This document shows positions 1-10,396 of a stretch of 64,000 bases of DNA, piece by piece; position 1 is the stretch's first letter; the number at the start of each line of letters is the position of its first letter. Source of the stretch: DASRWT01 sp963748485 (GTDB lineage Bacteria; Methylomirabilota; Methylomirabilia; Rokubacteriales; CSP1-6); assembly GCA_963748485.1 (NCBI GenBank), contig CAVVJF010000009.1, forward strand, positions 1,426,001 through 1,490,000, written 5' to 3'. A model generated the notes under the pieces. It did not search any database, was not told where the DNA came from, and saw nothing but the letters and a program-made list of their open reading frames with translations. The position numbers and the translations under genes are program-made.

Positions 1-1
1 G

Positions 2-415
2 CAGAGGGTGATCATCCTCACCTGGGATCCGGCGCGCGGGGCGGACTTCTGGCTCACCCGCGACTATCTGCCGATCATCGTCGAGGTCGACCGCCTCATC
101 TTCCCGACCCTCGAGGAGCTCGACGGCGCCCTGGGCGGTACGCGCGTCATCCCGCTGCCGATTCCCCACGACTGCGTCGACGGCTTTCTCGGCGCGTACT
201 GGCGCCGGCCGGAGGTGTACCTCGACCCCGCGGCGCGAACGGCGATCTCCACCTTCGCCAAGCTCGGGCCGGCCGTGGTGGCGCCGGGGCTCGCGCGCCT
301 GGCCGACGATCTTGCCAGCGGCCGCTGGGAGTCGACATTCGGGCATCTGCGCCAGCAGGCGGCGGCTGATCTGGGCTATCGCCTCGTCGTGGCGGAGCGG
401 AGTCGCGCGCGATGA
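2..415 (+). CDS. Probable class I SAM-dependent methyltransferase, C-terminal part (cut by window edge)
   Basis: The reading frame is open to the left edge, so this is the 3' part of a longer gene. The GTG at position 8 is more likely an internal codon. The visible start reads RVIILTWDP, then GADFWLTRDYLP and a stretch with PIPHDCVDGF. This pattern is familiar from the C-terminal half of small-molecule class I methyltransferases, where the last beta strands carry the substrate side. The SAM-binding motif I lies outside the window, so substrate and exact family cannot be set. Its stop overlaps the next start as ATGA, which implies translational coupling. Confidence 0.6.
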   Translation, partial: QRVIILTWDPARGADFWLTRDYLPIIVEVDRLIFPTLEELDGALGGTRVIPLPIPHDCVDGFLGAYWRRPEVYLDPAARTAISTFAKLGPAVVAPGLARLADDLASGRWESTFGHLRQQAAADLGYRLVVAERSRAR

Positions 416-792
416 CGCCGGCGCTCGCGGAGGCGATCCGCCGCGCACGCTACATGTACGTGACGACGTATGGCCGGGCCGGCAAGCCGGGCACGGTCCC
501 GACCTGGCTGTGGCCGCACCGCGATCACGTCTACTTCACGACCAAGCGCGACAGCCTCAAGGCGCGTCGCATCCGGGACAACGGCCGCGTCACCGTCCGC
601 GTGGGGACGAAGGACGGCCCCGCATTCGAGGGCCGCGCCGAGTGGGTGGACGACCGCCCGGATCTGGAGCAGGCCCTGCTGGCGGACTACTGGAAGAAAT
701 ACTGGCTGCTGGTGCCGCTCGGCATGGGGCGGTACATCCGCAAGGGGCTGACCGCCAAGACCAGCGTGTTGATCCGGATCACGCCCGGCTGA
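412..792 (+). CDS. PPOX-class (pyridoxamine 5'-phosphate oxidase-like) flavin/F420 oxidoreductase
   Basis: A 126-residue protein of the split-barrel PPOX type. The N-terminus (residues 11-30) has the usual ARYMYVTTYGRAGKP-like strand pair, followed by P-T-W and VYFTTKRDSLKARRIRDN around residues 38-60, where family members bind the flavin or deazaflavin phosphate. The length matches single-domain PPOX class F420-dependent proteins. The electron donor (FMN or F420) and substrate cannot be told from sequence alone. The gene overlaps the methyltransferase by 4 bases, so the two probably form an operon. Its 3' end also overlaps the convergent histidine kinase gene by 14 bases. Confidence 0.7.
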   Translation: MTPALAEAIRRARYMYVTTYGRAGKPGTVPTWLWPHRDHVYFTTKRDSLKARRIRDNGRVTVRVGTKDGPAFEGRAEWVDDRPDLEQALLADYWKKYWLLVPLGMGRYIRKGLTAKTSVLIRITPG

Positions 793-3700
793 GCGCGGCC
801 CCGACTTCCGTCGCCAGCCGCCGGAGATCGAACGGCTTGGTGAGGAAGCCGTCTGGCTTGAAGCCAGCGGGCGCCTCCGCGTTGTCGCCCCAGCCGGTCA
901 GCACCAGCACCGGGGTTGTCGCGCGGGACTCCTTGATGGACCGGAGCACCTCCCAGCCGTTCAGGTCGGGCATGCCCAGATCGGTCATCACGAGGTCAAA
1001 GCGGCCCGACGAGAACGAGAGCAATCCCTCCCGGCCCCCATGGGCGACGGTCACGGTATGCCCGTGGGCGGTGAGCACCTCGGCCACGAGATCTCGCACC
1101 GAGGACTCGTCGTCGATGACGAGGATGCGGCCCTTCCGGTCCGCCTTCGGCTCCGCCGGCGCGACGCTGGGCAGCCAGAACGACACGGAGGTGCCGATTC
1201 CCTCCGTGCTCTCCACCGAGATCTCGCCGCCGTGGCGTCGGATGGTGCCGTAGGCGACGGCGAGCCCGAGCCCCGTGCTCTTCACGCCCTTGGTGGTGAA
1301 GAACGGCTCGAACGCGCGCCGCTTCACCTCGGGCGACATCCCCGCTCCCGAGTCGCTGACGACGACAGCGACGCGCCCCTTGTCCGCATGGGTGCGGATG
1401 ACGAGGCGGCCCCCCGAGGGCATCGCGTCCACCGCGTTGAGGAGCAGACTCGTGATGACCTCGCGGATCTCGGCGGGCCGCCCGGGCACCCGCGGCAGGG
1501 GCGCGGGATCGTAGATCACCTCGATGCGGCTGCCGCGGATCTGCGCCTCGTGCTCCCACCGCGGGCGGGTGAGCTGTACCCCCTCGCCGATCACCGCGTC
1601 GAGGTCGAGAGCGCCAATGACATCGTCCTTGTCGGTGCGCCCGAAGGCCTGGATGCGCCGCACGGTCTCCGCGGCATCGACCGCCGACCGCTCGATGGTC
1701 TTGAGGCTCGCCACGAGCTCCTCGGGCGGCTTCTTCATGAGGATGAGCTGAGTCCGGCCGAGCACCACCGCCATCAGGTTGTTGAGATGGTGCGCGGCGC
1801 CCGCGGCGAGCTCGCCGACCGCGCGGAGGGTGGCGCCGCGCACAAGCGTCTCCTGCGCCGCCTTGAGGTCGTCGAGGGTGCGGCGGAGATCGGAGACGAG
1901 GCGCGCGTTGTCCATCGCGATCGCGGCCTGGCGCGCCAGCGCGGTCAGGAGCCGGATCTCGCGGTCGTCGGGGCGATGGACCTCGTCCCAGTAGATGCCC
2001 ACCGCGCCCAGCACCGCCTCGCGGCTGACCACGGGCACCGCGAGCACCGCGCGGTACCCGAAGCGCGTGGCCATCGCGGCGAGGCTCACGTTCTCCTGGA
2101 CCTGCAGGGACGCGTACCCCGGGGGCGGGTCCGCCATCACGTCGGCGCTCATCGACGGCGCCCGCGTCTCCACGGCGGTGCCCGCCGCGCCCTGGCCCAG
2201 CTTGACCACGTAGCCCTTGTCCACCGGCATGCCCCGGATCGCCCGGGCGAGGAGATGCCCGGCGGCCTCGTCCATCTCGAAGACCACCGCCCGCTGGGCG
2301 CCCGTCAGCTTGGTGGCGCTGTCCGCGATGGCGTCCAGCACCTCCTGCAGGTCCAGCGTGGACGCCAGCGCCTCGCCGATGGCGGACAGCGTCTGCACCT
2401 CGGTGGTGCGCTGCGCGGACTCCTCGTACTGCCGGGCCCGGTCCACGCCGAGGGCGACCTGGGCGGCCATGGTCATGGCGAGGTCTTGATCCGCGGGGCT
2501 CCACACCCGCTGCTCGCGGGTCTCGTCGAGCGACAGGGTGCCGATCACGCGGTCGCCGGAGATGAGCGGCACCACCAGGATGGAGCGGAGGCCGAACGCC
2601 TCGATCCACTGGGGCGTGACGAGCGCGGAGCGGGAGGCGTCGTCGATCACCACCGGGCGCCGCGTGCGCACGGCCTCGGCATCGGCGCCGATCGCCTGGC
2701 CGCCCGCCTGGCCGAGCGCCTTGAACTTCGTCCAGAGCTCGTTGTCCGTGTGTCCGTCGGCGAACTGCGCCATCACCGGCGACAGCCGCTGGCCCTGGAT
2801 CAGGTTGATGGTGCAGCGCTCAGCCGCGAGCGCATGCGCGACCTGCCGCGCCACCGCACGGAGCAACGGCTTGAGCTCGAGCGTGGAGGCGCACACCTGG
2901 GCGATCGCGAGGAGCGAGGAGGTTTGGCGCGCCCGGTGCCGCTCGTCCTCCATGCCGCGGGCGGTCCCGATCGCCAGCGCCGCCTGCTGGGCGAGGCCCA
3001 CGATGACCGTCTCGTCCTTGTCGGTGAAGACCACGTGGCCGCGGTGGTACGCCCACAGGATCGCGATGACCTTGGCCTCGCGGTCCAGGATGGGCGCGCC
3101 GATCATCGCGCGCGTCCCCTCGGCGTGCGCCCACTCGTCGAGCGGCCGGTTGTGGGAGAACCGCGTGTCGGCGAGATAGTCTTCCGTCCGCAGCGTGCGG
3201 CCGTCGGCGAGGATGAGGCCCGCCATGCCCTCGCCGGGCGCGAAGCGGTAGGCCGGGAAGTTGTCGGTGCGGGCGCCGTGCGTGACCACCGTCTGGGCGC
3301 CCTGGCCGGCGGCGTCGAGGAGCGAGCAGAAGGCGCCGTCCGCGCGGAGGAGATGGCGCGTCTCCCGCACGACCGTGCGGAGGGCCGTCTCGAGGTCGGG
3401 CGAGGACAACGACTCGGAGGTCACCCGCTGGAAGGCCTGGATTTCCTCGAGGCGCTGGAGGGCCTCCGCATAGAGCCCCGCGTTGCGCACGGCGGTGGCG
3501 GCGGGGGCGGCGACGGCAGCGGCGAGCTTCACTTCCTCCGGCGCGAAGTCACGTCGCGCGCGGGTCATGCAGGCGATGATGCCGATGGGGCTGGTGTCGA
3601 GCAGGATCGGCACGAGCAGGACCGACCGCACGCCCTCCGCCTCGAACCAGGTGCGGTTCCGCACCCGCGGATCCTGGTACACGTCGGGCACCACCAGCGG

Positions 3701-3988
3701 TTGCTGCGTCTCCAGCACGGTTCCCGCCAGCCCTTCGCCCAGGCTGAAGCGCTGCTGGAATTCGACGTTCTGGCCCGAGGTGCCGGTCTCCGCCCGGAGG
3801 GTCAGCGTGCCCGCGCGATCGCCGCTGAGCCAGATCCGGACGATGTCCACGCCGAGCCGGGTCTGCGCGATGTCGGCCAGGCGCTCCAGCACCTCGCCCA
3901 GGTCCAGGGTGGAGGCGACCAGCCAGCTCGATTCGGCGAAGACCTCGAGCTCGCGCGCGGCGGAGGGATTAGGTTCGCTCGTTGCCAT
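779..3988 (-). CDS. Hybrid sensor histidine kinase with four GAF domains and C-terminal receiver
   Basis: A soluble multi-sensor kinase of about 1,069 residues. Four GAF domains follow one another (about residues 12-170, 190-345, 355-520 and 530-690), each opening with a (L/V)ASTLxLxxxL-like helix or a close variant. Next comes a dimerisation/phosphoacceptor domain with GAAHHLNN (His near 734), an HATPase domain (LLLNAVDAM N-box; SGAGMS and TGLGLA G-boxes) and a receiver domain (RILVIDDE start; phospho-Asp near 1003 in MTDLGMPD). No membrane segment is seen, so it should sense cytoplasmic ligands. I prefer the ATG at 3988. A GTG at 4012 adds 8 residues and has a GGGAGG about 12 bases upstream. 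No partner regulator is adjacent; the divergent neighbour is thiC. Confidence 0.88.
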   Translation of the reverse strand: MATSEPNPSAARELEVFAESSWLVASTLDLGEVLERLADIAQTRLGVDIVRIWLSGDRAGTLTLRAETGTSGQNVEFQQRFSLGEGLAGTVLETQQPLVVPDVYQDPRVRNRTWFEAEGVRSVLLVPILLDTSPIGIIACMTRARRDFAPEEVKLAAAVAAPAATAVRNAGLYAEALQRLEEIQAFQRVTSESLSSPDLETALRTVVRETRHLLRADGAFCSLLDAAGQGAQTVVTHGARTDNFPAYRFAPGEGMAGLILADGRTLRTEDYLADTRFSHNRPLDEWAHAEGTRAMIGAPILDREAKVIAILWAYHRGHVVFTDKDETVIVGLAQQAALAIGTARGMEDERHRARQTSSLLAIAQVCASTLELKPLLRAVARQVAHALAAERCTINLIQGQRLSPVMAQFADGHTDNELWTKFKALGQAGGQAIGADAEAVRTRRPVVIDDASRSALVTPQWIEAFGLRSILVVPLISGDRVIGTLSLDETREQRVWSPADQDLAMTMAAQVALGVDRARQYEESAQRTTEVQTLSAIGEALASTLDLQEVLDAIADSATKLTGAQRAVVFEMDEAAGHLLARAIRGMPVDKGYVVKLGQGAAGTAVETRAPSMSADVMADPPPGYASLQVQENVSLAAMATRFGYRAVLAVPVVSREAVLGAVGIYWDEVHRPDDREIRLLTALARQAAIAMDNARLVSDLRRTLDDLKAAQETLVRGATLRAVGELAAGAAHHLNNLMAVVLGRTQLILMKKPPEELVASLKTIERSAVDAAETVRRIQAFGRTDKDDVIGALDLDAVIGEGVQLTRPRWEHEAQIRGSRIEVIYDPAPLPRVPGRPAEIREVITSLLLNAVDAMPSGGRLVIRTHADKGRVAVVVSDSGAGMSPEVKRRAFEPFFTTKGVKSTGLGLAVAYGTIRRHGGEISVESTEGIGTSVSFWLPSVAPAEPKADRKGRILVIDDESSVRDLVAEVLTAHGHTVTVAHGGREGLLSFSSGRFDLVMTDLGMPDLNGWEVLRSIKESRATTPVLVLTGWGDNAEAPAGFKPDGFLTKPFDLRRLATEVGAALSRA

Positions 3989-4061
3989 TGGGGGACAACC
4001 GCCTTTCTCCACTGTAGACCGGAGCCTCCCGAGATCCTTGCGCTAATCGGGCAACCCGCGC

Positions 4062-4090
4062 TTGACGGGGCACGAGCGCGGCCGTAGGAT
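4062..4090 (+). promoter_or_regulatory. Predicted sigma-70-type promoter of thiC
   Basis: TTGACG at 4062-4067 and TAGGAT at 4085-4090 are separated by exactly 17 bases. Transcription would start near 4097, just before the TPP aptamer. The same layout recurs upstream of tatA and of the sugar-binding protein gene, which supports it as the house promoter type. Confidence 0.65.
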
Positions 4091-4112
4091 CATGGCGCAG
4101 ATTCTGCGCGGG

Positions 4113-4197
4113 AGCTCGGGGGACAACCGGGCTGAGAGGGCGGCAATCGGGCCGCCGACCGCCATCAACCTGACCTGGGTAATGCCAGCGTAGGGAG
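4113..4197 (+). promoter_or_regulatory. TPP (THI-box) riboswitch upstream of thiC
   Basis: The conserved aptamer blocks are all present: CTGAGA at 4132-4137, a GGCGGC/GCCGCC P3 stem around 4139-4156, then ACCTGAC and TGGGTAATGCCAGCGTAGGGA at 4168-4196. TPP riboswitches repress thiamine genes when thiamine pyrophosphate is bound. Here the thiC Shine-Dalgarno sequence (GGGAGG, 4193-4198) overlaps the aptamer's 3' strand and the ATG follows 5 bases later. No terminator hairpin fits between aptamer and start. The arrangement therefore points to translational control (inference). Confidence 0.93.
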
Positions 4198-4203
4198 GCC
4201 TCA

Positions 4204-5853
<1,650 letters not shown>

Positions 5854-5859
<6 letters not shown>

Positions 5860-5956
5860 CCGGACAGCCGGGGGGCGGCGGGGGGCGCGTTAGCGGCGAA
5901 TGCTTTACTGAGCAAGTCAACGCGCCCGCCGCCGCCCCCCGGCTGTCCGGTCAGGG
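5854..5956. repeat. Very long GC-rich inverted repeat (38-base arms, 27-base loop) between convergent thiC and ntrC
   Basis: The arm at 5854-5891 is the reverse complement of 5919-5956 with one mismatch in 38 positions, and the arms are more than 80% G+C. The loop (5892-5918) holds a smaller TGCT/AGCA pairing. The thiC stop codon lies within the left arm, and ntrC ends 22 bases past the right arm. It could act as a two-way transcription stop for the convergent genes, although no T-run follows on either strand. It could instead be a mobile palindromic element inserted at the thiC end. Confidence 0.9.
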
Positions 5957-5978
5957 AATCGACGCGCGTGCCGAGGCG

Positions 5979-7412
5979 CTACGTAGCGTCAGGGTCGATC
6001 CCGTGCTCCTTCAGCTTCTTCCGCAACGTATTGCGATTGATGCCAAGCAGCTGCGCCGCCCGCACCTGATTCCCCCGCGTCTCGCGCATGACCGCGCGCA
6101 GCAGAGGCTTTTCCACGAGCCCGACCATGAGGGCGTGGAGATTGGCGGACGCGTGCCCGCGCATGCCGCGCACGCAGTCCTCCATCTTCCGGTCGATGAT
6201 GTCCTCGAGGGTGGCGTCGGCCGCCACCCCGGCGGCGGCGGACACGGGACCGATGGGCAGGTGCTCGGGCAGGATCACCCCCGAGGCCGCCATCACCATG
6301 GAGCGCTGGATCACGTTCTCGAGCTCGCGCACGTTGCCCGGCCAGTCGTGGCCCATCAACCGGTCCATCGCCTCCGGGGCGATGATGCGCTCGCCGAGCG
6401 CCTCTGCGTACTTGGCGAGGAAGTGATCGGCGAGGAGGGGGATGTCTCGGCGCCGCTCGCGCAGGGCGGGCAGCGAGAGCGACACCACGTTGAGCCGGTA
6501 GAAGAGGTCCTCGCGGAACTTCCCCTCCTTCATCATGCTTTCGAGGTCCCGGTGGGTCGCGGCGAGCACGCGCACGTCCATGCGGATCAGCTCGTGGCCG
6601 CCCACGCGCTCGAACGCGCGCTCCTGCAGTGCGCGCAGGAGCTTCACCTGCAGCTCCGCCGGCATGTCGCCGATCTCGTCGAAGAAGACGCTGCCGCCGT
6701 GCGCGAGCTCCAGCTTGCCGAGCCGCCGCTCGCGCGCGTCGGTGAAGGCGCCCTTCTCATGCCCGAAGAGCTCGGCCTCGAGCAGGGTGCCGGGAATGGC
6801 CGCCGCCGAGATGCCCACGAAGGGCCGGCCCGCGCGCCGGCTGTAGTGGTGGAGCGCGCGCGCCACCACTTCCTTGCCCGTGCCCGATTCGCCCCGGAGG
6901 AGCACGCTGACGTCGCTCGCGGCCACGCGCCCGATGGTCTTGTAGACCTCCTGCATCGTGGGGTGGCGACCCACGAGCGCCCCGAACTCCCACACCTCCT
7001 TGAGGCCGCTCTTGAGCGAGGCCACCTCCTGGGTGAGCCGACGCGCGGTGAGCGCGCGCTCGGCGAGCAGGAGGGCCTCGTCCAGATCGAACGGCTTGGC
7101 CAGGTAGTCGTAGGCACCCTGCTGCATGGCCGCCACCGCCGTCTCCATGGTGCCGTGCGCGGTCATGATGACGACCAGCGCGTCCGGACGCCGCGCCCGG
7201 AGCTGGCCCAGGAGGGTGAGCCCGTCCATGCCGGGCATGCGGATGTCGAGGAGCATCAGGTCGTAGGCCTGCGCCTCCGCCTCGCGTAGCGCGCTGGTGC
7301 CGTCCTTCACCGCGGTCACCGTGTAGCCGGCCCCGCGGAAGCCCTTCTCGAGGACCCAGCGGAGTCCGTCCTCGTCGTCCGCGATGAGGATCGTGCCGGT
7401 GGCCACGCTCAC
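5979..7412 (-). CDS. ntrC: Sigma-54-dependent response regulator, NtrC type
   Basis: 477 residues in the standard three-domain order. The receiver domain (1-120) has phospho-acceptor Asp56 in LLDIRMPGMDG and Lys107 in KPFD. The AAA+ domain (about 145-375) has Walker A GESGTGKE at 174-181 and the sigma-54 contact loop GAFTDA at 221-226. A Fis-type helix-turn-helix lies at the C-terminus (NQVRAAQLLGINRNTLRKKL). NtrC proteins activate nitrogen-scavenging genes at sigma-54 promoters. The loop is GAFTDA rather than the classical GAFTGA, a variant also seen in working activators. The start overlaps the stop of ntrB by 4 bases, so kinase and regulator are coupled. It is the last gene of the long run that begins at pcrA. 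Confidence 0.9.
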   Translation of the reverse strand: MSVATGTILIADDEDGLRWVLEKGFRGAGYTVTAVKDGTSALREAEAQAYDLMLLDIRMPGMDGLTLLGQLRARRPDALVVIMTAHGTMETAVAAMQQGAYDYLAKPFDLDEALLLAERALTARRLTQEVASLKSGLKEVWEFGALVGRHPTMQEVYKTIGRVAASDVSVLLRGESGTGKEVVARALHHYSRRAGRPFVGISAAAIPGTLLEAELFGHEKGAFTDARERRLGKLELAHGGSVFFDEIGDMPAELQVKLLRALQERAFERVGGHELIRMDVRVLAATHRDLESMMKEGKFREDLFYRLNVVSLSLPALRERRRDIPLLADHFLAKYAEALGERIIAPEAMDRLMGHDWPGNVRELENVIQRSMVMAASGVILPEHLPIGPVSAAAGVAADATLEDIIDRKMEDCVRGMRGHASANLHALMVGLVEKPLLRAVMRETRGNQVRAAQLLGINRNTLRKKLKEHGIDPDAT

Positions 7413-8494
7413 CTCGCGATCGGCACGAAGCAGGTCACGGTGGTGCCGCGCCCTCCCTCGCTCGCGATCTGAATCGCTCCCCGGTGCTCCTCGAGGATTC
7501 GGTGGCAGAGCGCCAGCCCCAGGCCCAGGCCCCGCTCCTTGGTGGTGAAGAAGGGCGTGAAGAGCTTGGCGCGGACGGCCTCGGGAATGCCCTCGCCCTC
7601 GTCCATCACCTGCACCTCGGCCATGCTCCGCTGGCCGGTACCGAGGTCCACCTTCGCGAACAGCGGGTCGAGACTGAGCCGCGTGCCGAGGGTGAGCCGG
7701 CCGCCCCGGGGCATCGCCTCGATGGCGTTGCGCACGAGGTTGTGGATGACCTGGAGCATCCGGTCCTCGTCGGCCAGGATAGGCGGCAGGCTCGGATCGT
7801 AGCGGCGGTGAATCTGGATCCCACGCTCCGCCGCCATCTCGCCGGACAGGAGGGCGACGCGCTCGAGGAGCTGATGGATGTTGAGCGGCACCGGCCGCAG
7901 CGACACCGGGCGCCCCAGATCCAGCAGCATCTCGATGATGCGGTTCACCCGCCCAACCTCGTTGAGGAGCACCTCCGTGTATTCGCCCCAGCGCGCCTCG
8001 TCGCCCAGCTCGCGTTTGAGCAGCTGCACCGCGCCGCGAATGGCGCCCAGCGGGTTCCGGATCTCGTGGGCGAGGCCGACGGCCACGCGCCCGATCGCGG
8101 CGAGCGTCTCGCCGCGCCGCACCTCCCCCTCGAGGTGGTGCAGGCGGGAGATGTCGCGGACCACTGCGACGGCGGCATCCACCACGCCGCCGCGCCCGGC
8201 AAGCGGCGCCGTCACCACGCTCACGTGGACGGTGCGTCCGTCACCGCTCTCCACGGTGGCCTCCGACTCGGAGCGGCTCTCGCCGGTGGCGAGGGTATCG
8301 GTGAGATGGCGGACCAGCGACGTCTCGGGCGGGAACACGTCCTTCAGCGTCCGCCCCGTCACCCGCCGCGCCGATCGGCCGAGCAGGGCCTCCGCCGCCG
8401 GATTCCACAGGATCACCCGCAGCTCCCCGTCCACCCCCACGACGGCGTCGGGCAGCCCCGCGATGAGCGCCTCGTAGTCCAGCCGGGCCGTCAT
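7409..8494 (-). CDS. ntrB: Nitrogen-regulation-type sensor kinase NtrB (PAS-HisKA-HATPase)
   Basis: 361 residues without membrane segments. A PAS domain (about 10-120, with VVGVDGELRVILWNPAAEALLG) precedes the phosphoacceptor helix GLAHEIRNPLGAIRGA (His near 140) and an HATPase domain with LVRNAIEAMPRGG, DEGEGIP and GLGLALCHRI. This matches NtrB/GlnL, which phosphorylates NtrC when nitrogen is short. It lies 13 bases after tsaD and overlaps ntrC. The pairing with ntrC supports the name; a generic PAS kinase paired with another sigma-54 activator is the alternative. Confidence 0.85.
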   Translation of the reverse strand: MTARLDYEALIAGLPDAVVGVDGELRVILWNPAAEALLGRSARRVTGRTLKDVFPPETSLVRHLTDTLATGESRSESEATVESGDGRTVHVSVVTAPLAGRGGVVDAAVAVVRDISRLHHLEGEVRRGETLAAIGRVAVGLAHEIRNPLGAIRGAVQLLKRELGDEARWGEYTEVLLNEVGRVNRIIEMLLDLGRPVSLRPVPLNIHQLLERVALLSGEMAAERGIQIHRRYDPSLPPILADEDRMLQVIHNLVRNAIEAMPRGGRLTLGTRLSLDPLFAKVDLGTGQRSMAEVQVMDEGEGIPEAVRAKLFTPFFTTKERGLGLGLALCHRILEEHRGAIQIASEGGRGTTVTCFVPIAR

Positions 8495-8507
8495 CGGCCG
8501 CCGGTCC

Positions 8508-9509
8508 TCATGCCAGGGCGAGGTCCGGAATGGCGTTCATGGTGAGCGCGGCGCGCTCGCCTGCCTCGAGCCGGTCGTGGCCGGCGGCCGCGATCATCGC
8601 GGCATTGTCGGTGCAGAGGGCGCGCGAGGGCACGTAGAGCTCCCAGCCGCGCTCGCCGCACTCGGCCTGGAAGGCTGCGCGCAGGGCGCCGTTGGCGGCG
8701 ACCCCGCCGGTGAGGAGAATGCGGCGCACGCCCACCTGCAGCGCCGCCTTGGCGGTCTTGCGCACGAGCATCTTCACGACGGTGGCCTGGAACGACGCGG
8801 CCACGTCGGCTACGTGCCCGGCGTCCAGCGCCGGCCGCCGCTTGACGTGCAGGGACACCGCGGTCTTGATCCCGCTGAACGAGAAGTCGGGCGCGCCGTC
8901 GCTCATGTGCGCGCTGGGGAACACGATCGCGCGCGGATCGCCTTCGCGGGCGGTGCGCTCGATGATGGGCCCGCCGGGATAGCCGAGGCCGAGGAGCTTG
9001 GCGACCTTGTCGAAGGCCTCCCCGGCGGCATCGTCGCGCGTCTGCCCGATCCGCTCGTATTGCCGGGGGGCGCGGGCGAGGTAGAGCGCGGTGTGGCCGC
9101 CGGACACGACGAGGGCGAGGAAAGGATAGGTCGGCGACGGCTCCTCGAGGAAGGCGGCGTAGATGTGCCCCTCGAGATGGTTGACCCCGACCAGCGGCAG
9201 GCGGTGGACGTAGGCGAGCGACTTCGCCACCGAGCAGCCGATGAGGAGGGAGCCCACGAGGCCGGGACCCTGGGTCACCGCGATCCCCTCGAGGTCCTCG
9301 AGCCGCGCTCCCGCCTGCGAAAGCGCGCCCCGCACTATCGGAATAATGTCCTCGAGGTGTCGCCGCGACGCGAGCTCGGGGACCACCCCGCCGTACGGCC
9401 CATGGATCTTGTCCTGCGACGCCACCACCTGGCCCAGCACCTTGCGGCCGCCGTGGAGCACGGCGGCGGCGGTCTCGTCACACGAGGTCTCGATCCCCAG
9501 CACCAGCAT
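8508..9509 (-). CDS. tsaD: tRNA N6-adenosine threonylcarbamoyltransferase TsaD
   Basis: 333 residues, the normal length. It transfers threonylcarbamoyl from TC-AMP to A37 of tRNAs that read ANN codons, working with TsaB and TsaE. Visible signatures are the N-terminal LGIETSCDETAAA, metal ligands in NHLEGHIYA (HxxxH), the VSGGHT loop and the late FSFSGIKTAV, GGVAANGALR and CTDNAAMIA blocks. It sits between the polysaccharide deacetylase (12 bases) and ntrB (13 bases). TsaB and TsaE are not in this window. Confidence 0.96.
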   Translation of the reverse strand: MLVLGIETSCDETAAAVLHGGRKVLGQVVASQDKIHGPYGGVVPELASRRHLEDIIPIVRGALSQAGARLEDLEGIAVTQGPGLVGSLLIGCSVAKSLAYVHRLPLVGVNHLEGHIYAAFLEEPSPTYPFLALVVSGGHTALYLARAPRQYERIGQTRDDAAGEAFDKVAKLLGLGYPGGPIIERTAREGDPRAIVFPSAHMSDGAPDFSFSGIKTAVSLHVKRRPALDAGHVADVAASFQATVVKMLVRKTAKAALQVGVRRILLTGGVAANGALRAAFQAECGERGWELYVPSRALCTDNAAMIAAAGHDRLEAGERAALTMNAIPDLALA

Positions 9510-9521
9510 GTCGGCTCTCGG

Positions 9522-10385
9522 CTACCTCGTCAGCTGCGAGACGGGCACGAGGCGAATGCCCGCGGCTTCCCACTTCGTCACGTACTCCTTGATAAGCCTG
9601 AGCGTCAGCGGGTGGCCGTGCGCAAGCACGATGGCCTCGCCCCGCTCGAGCGCGAGCCGCCCCGCCTCGTCCAGGCGCTCGCGCTCGGCCGCTTCCCCGG
9701 CCGCCGCGTCCACCACGACCTGGCGGCGGCCCGCGCGCATCCCGAGGTTCCGCGCCGCCTCGAAGGCCACCGAGTGATTGCTCGTGAGCGCGTCCACGAA
9801 GATCAGCCGCCGTTCGGCGAGCGGCTCGAGCGCCGCGCGCATGCGGGCGCGATCCTCGGTCATGCGCGAGCCCATGTGGTTGGTCGCGCCGATCGCGGCC
9901 GGCAGCGCGCCGAGATGCCGCGCCACGCGTCCGCCCAGCTCGGCCGCCGGCATCGCCATCATGAGCGCGCCCGGCCCGGGATCCACCTCGGGATAGCGGT
10001 AGGGCTCCATGGGCAGATCGAGCAGCACCTCGAGCCCGACGCGGGCCGCCTCCGTCGCGATCCATCTCGACAGCGGCAGCTCCGGCAGGACGCCCACTGC
10101 CACCGGCCGGCCGACCTCGCGGACGAGGTCGAAGACGTCGCGCCGGCTGCCGAGATCATCCACGATGATCGCCAGCCGGGGGGCTCCGCCCGTGGCGGGA
10201 GGGCCGGCCGGGGGCAGCGGGGCGAGGATGCGCGCGGGCGCGGGCCGCGCTTCCGCAACCGGGCGCCCGGAGCTCCAGAACAGGCTGGTCAGCCCGTGCC
10301 ACGCCTGCCAGCGATCGAGCGCGACGACCGCGATCAGCAGCGCGGCGATGAGGCCGGCCAGAGCCTTCCACACTCCGGCCGGCAT
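9522..10385 (-). CDS. Divergent polysaccharide deacetylase family protein (YibQ-like)
   Basis: 287 residues. One N-terminal membrane segment (about 7-24, LAGLIAALLIAVVAL) anchors a periplasmic domain. From about residue 70 it carries the hallmarks of Pfam 'divergent polysaccharide deacetylase': LAIIVDDLG, AVGVLPELPLS, LDLPMEP, ATNHMGSRMTED and LIFVDALTS. The family is the YibQ type, often found next to envC. Catalysis is unproven in most members. An AAGGA sits 8 bases before the ATG. The position right after ctpA and envC supports a role in envelope or septal peptidoglycan turnover (inference). Confidence 0.88.
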   Translation of the reverse strand: MPAGVWKALAGLIAALLIAVVALDRWQAWHGLTSLFWSSGRPVAEARPAPARILAPLPPAGPPATGGAPRLAIIVDDLGSRRDVFDLVREVGRPVAVGVLPELPLSRWIATEAARVGLEVLLDLPMEPYRYPEVDPGPGALMMAMPAAELGGRVARHLGALPAAIGATNHMGSRMTEDRARMRAALEPLAERRLIFVDALTSNHSVAFEAARNLGMRAGRRQVVVDAAAGEAAERERLDEAGRLALERGEAIVLAHGHPLTLRLIKEYVTKWEAAGIRLVPVSQLTR

Positions 10386-10396
10386 CCGGACTGTCC

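Noticed and set aside
1040..4087. Plus-strand open frame of over 1,000 codons across the histidine kinase gene
   Set aside because: It is a high-GC shadow: Arg/His/Gly/Pro-rich, no family likeness, and the minus-strand kinase has all expected motifs.
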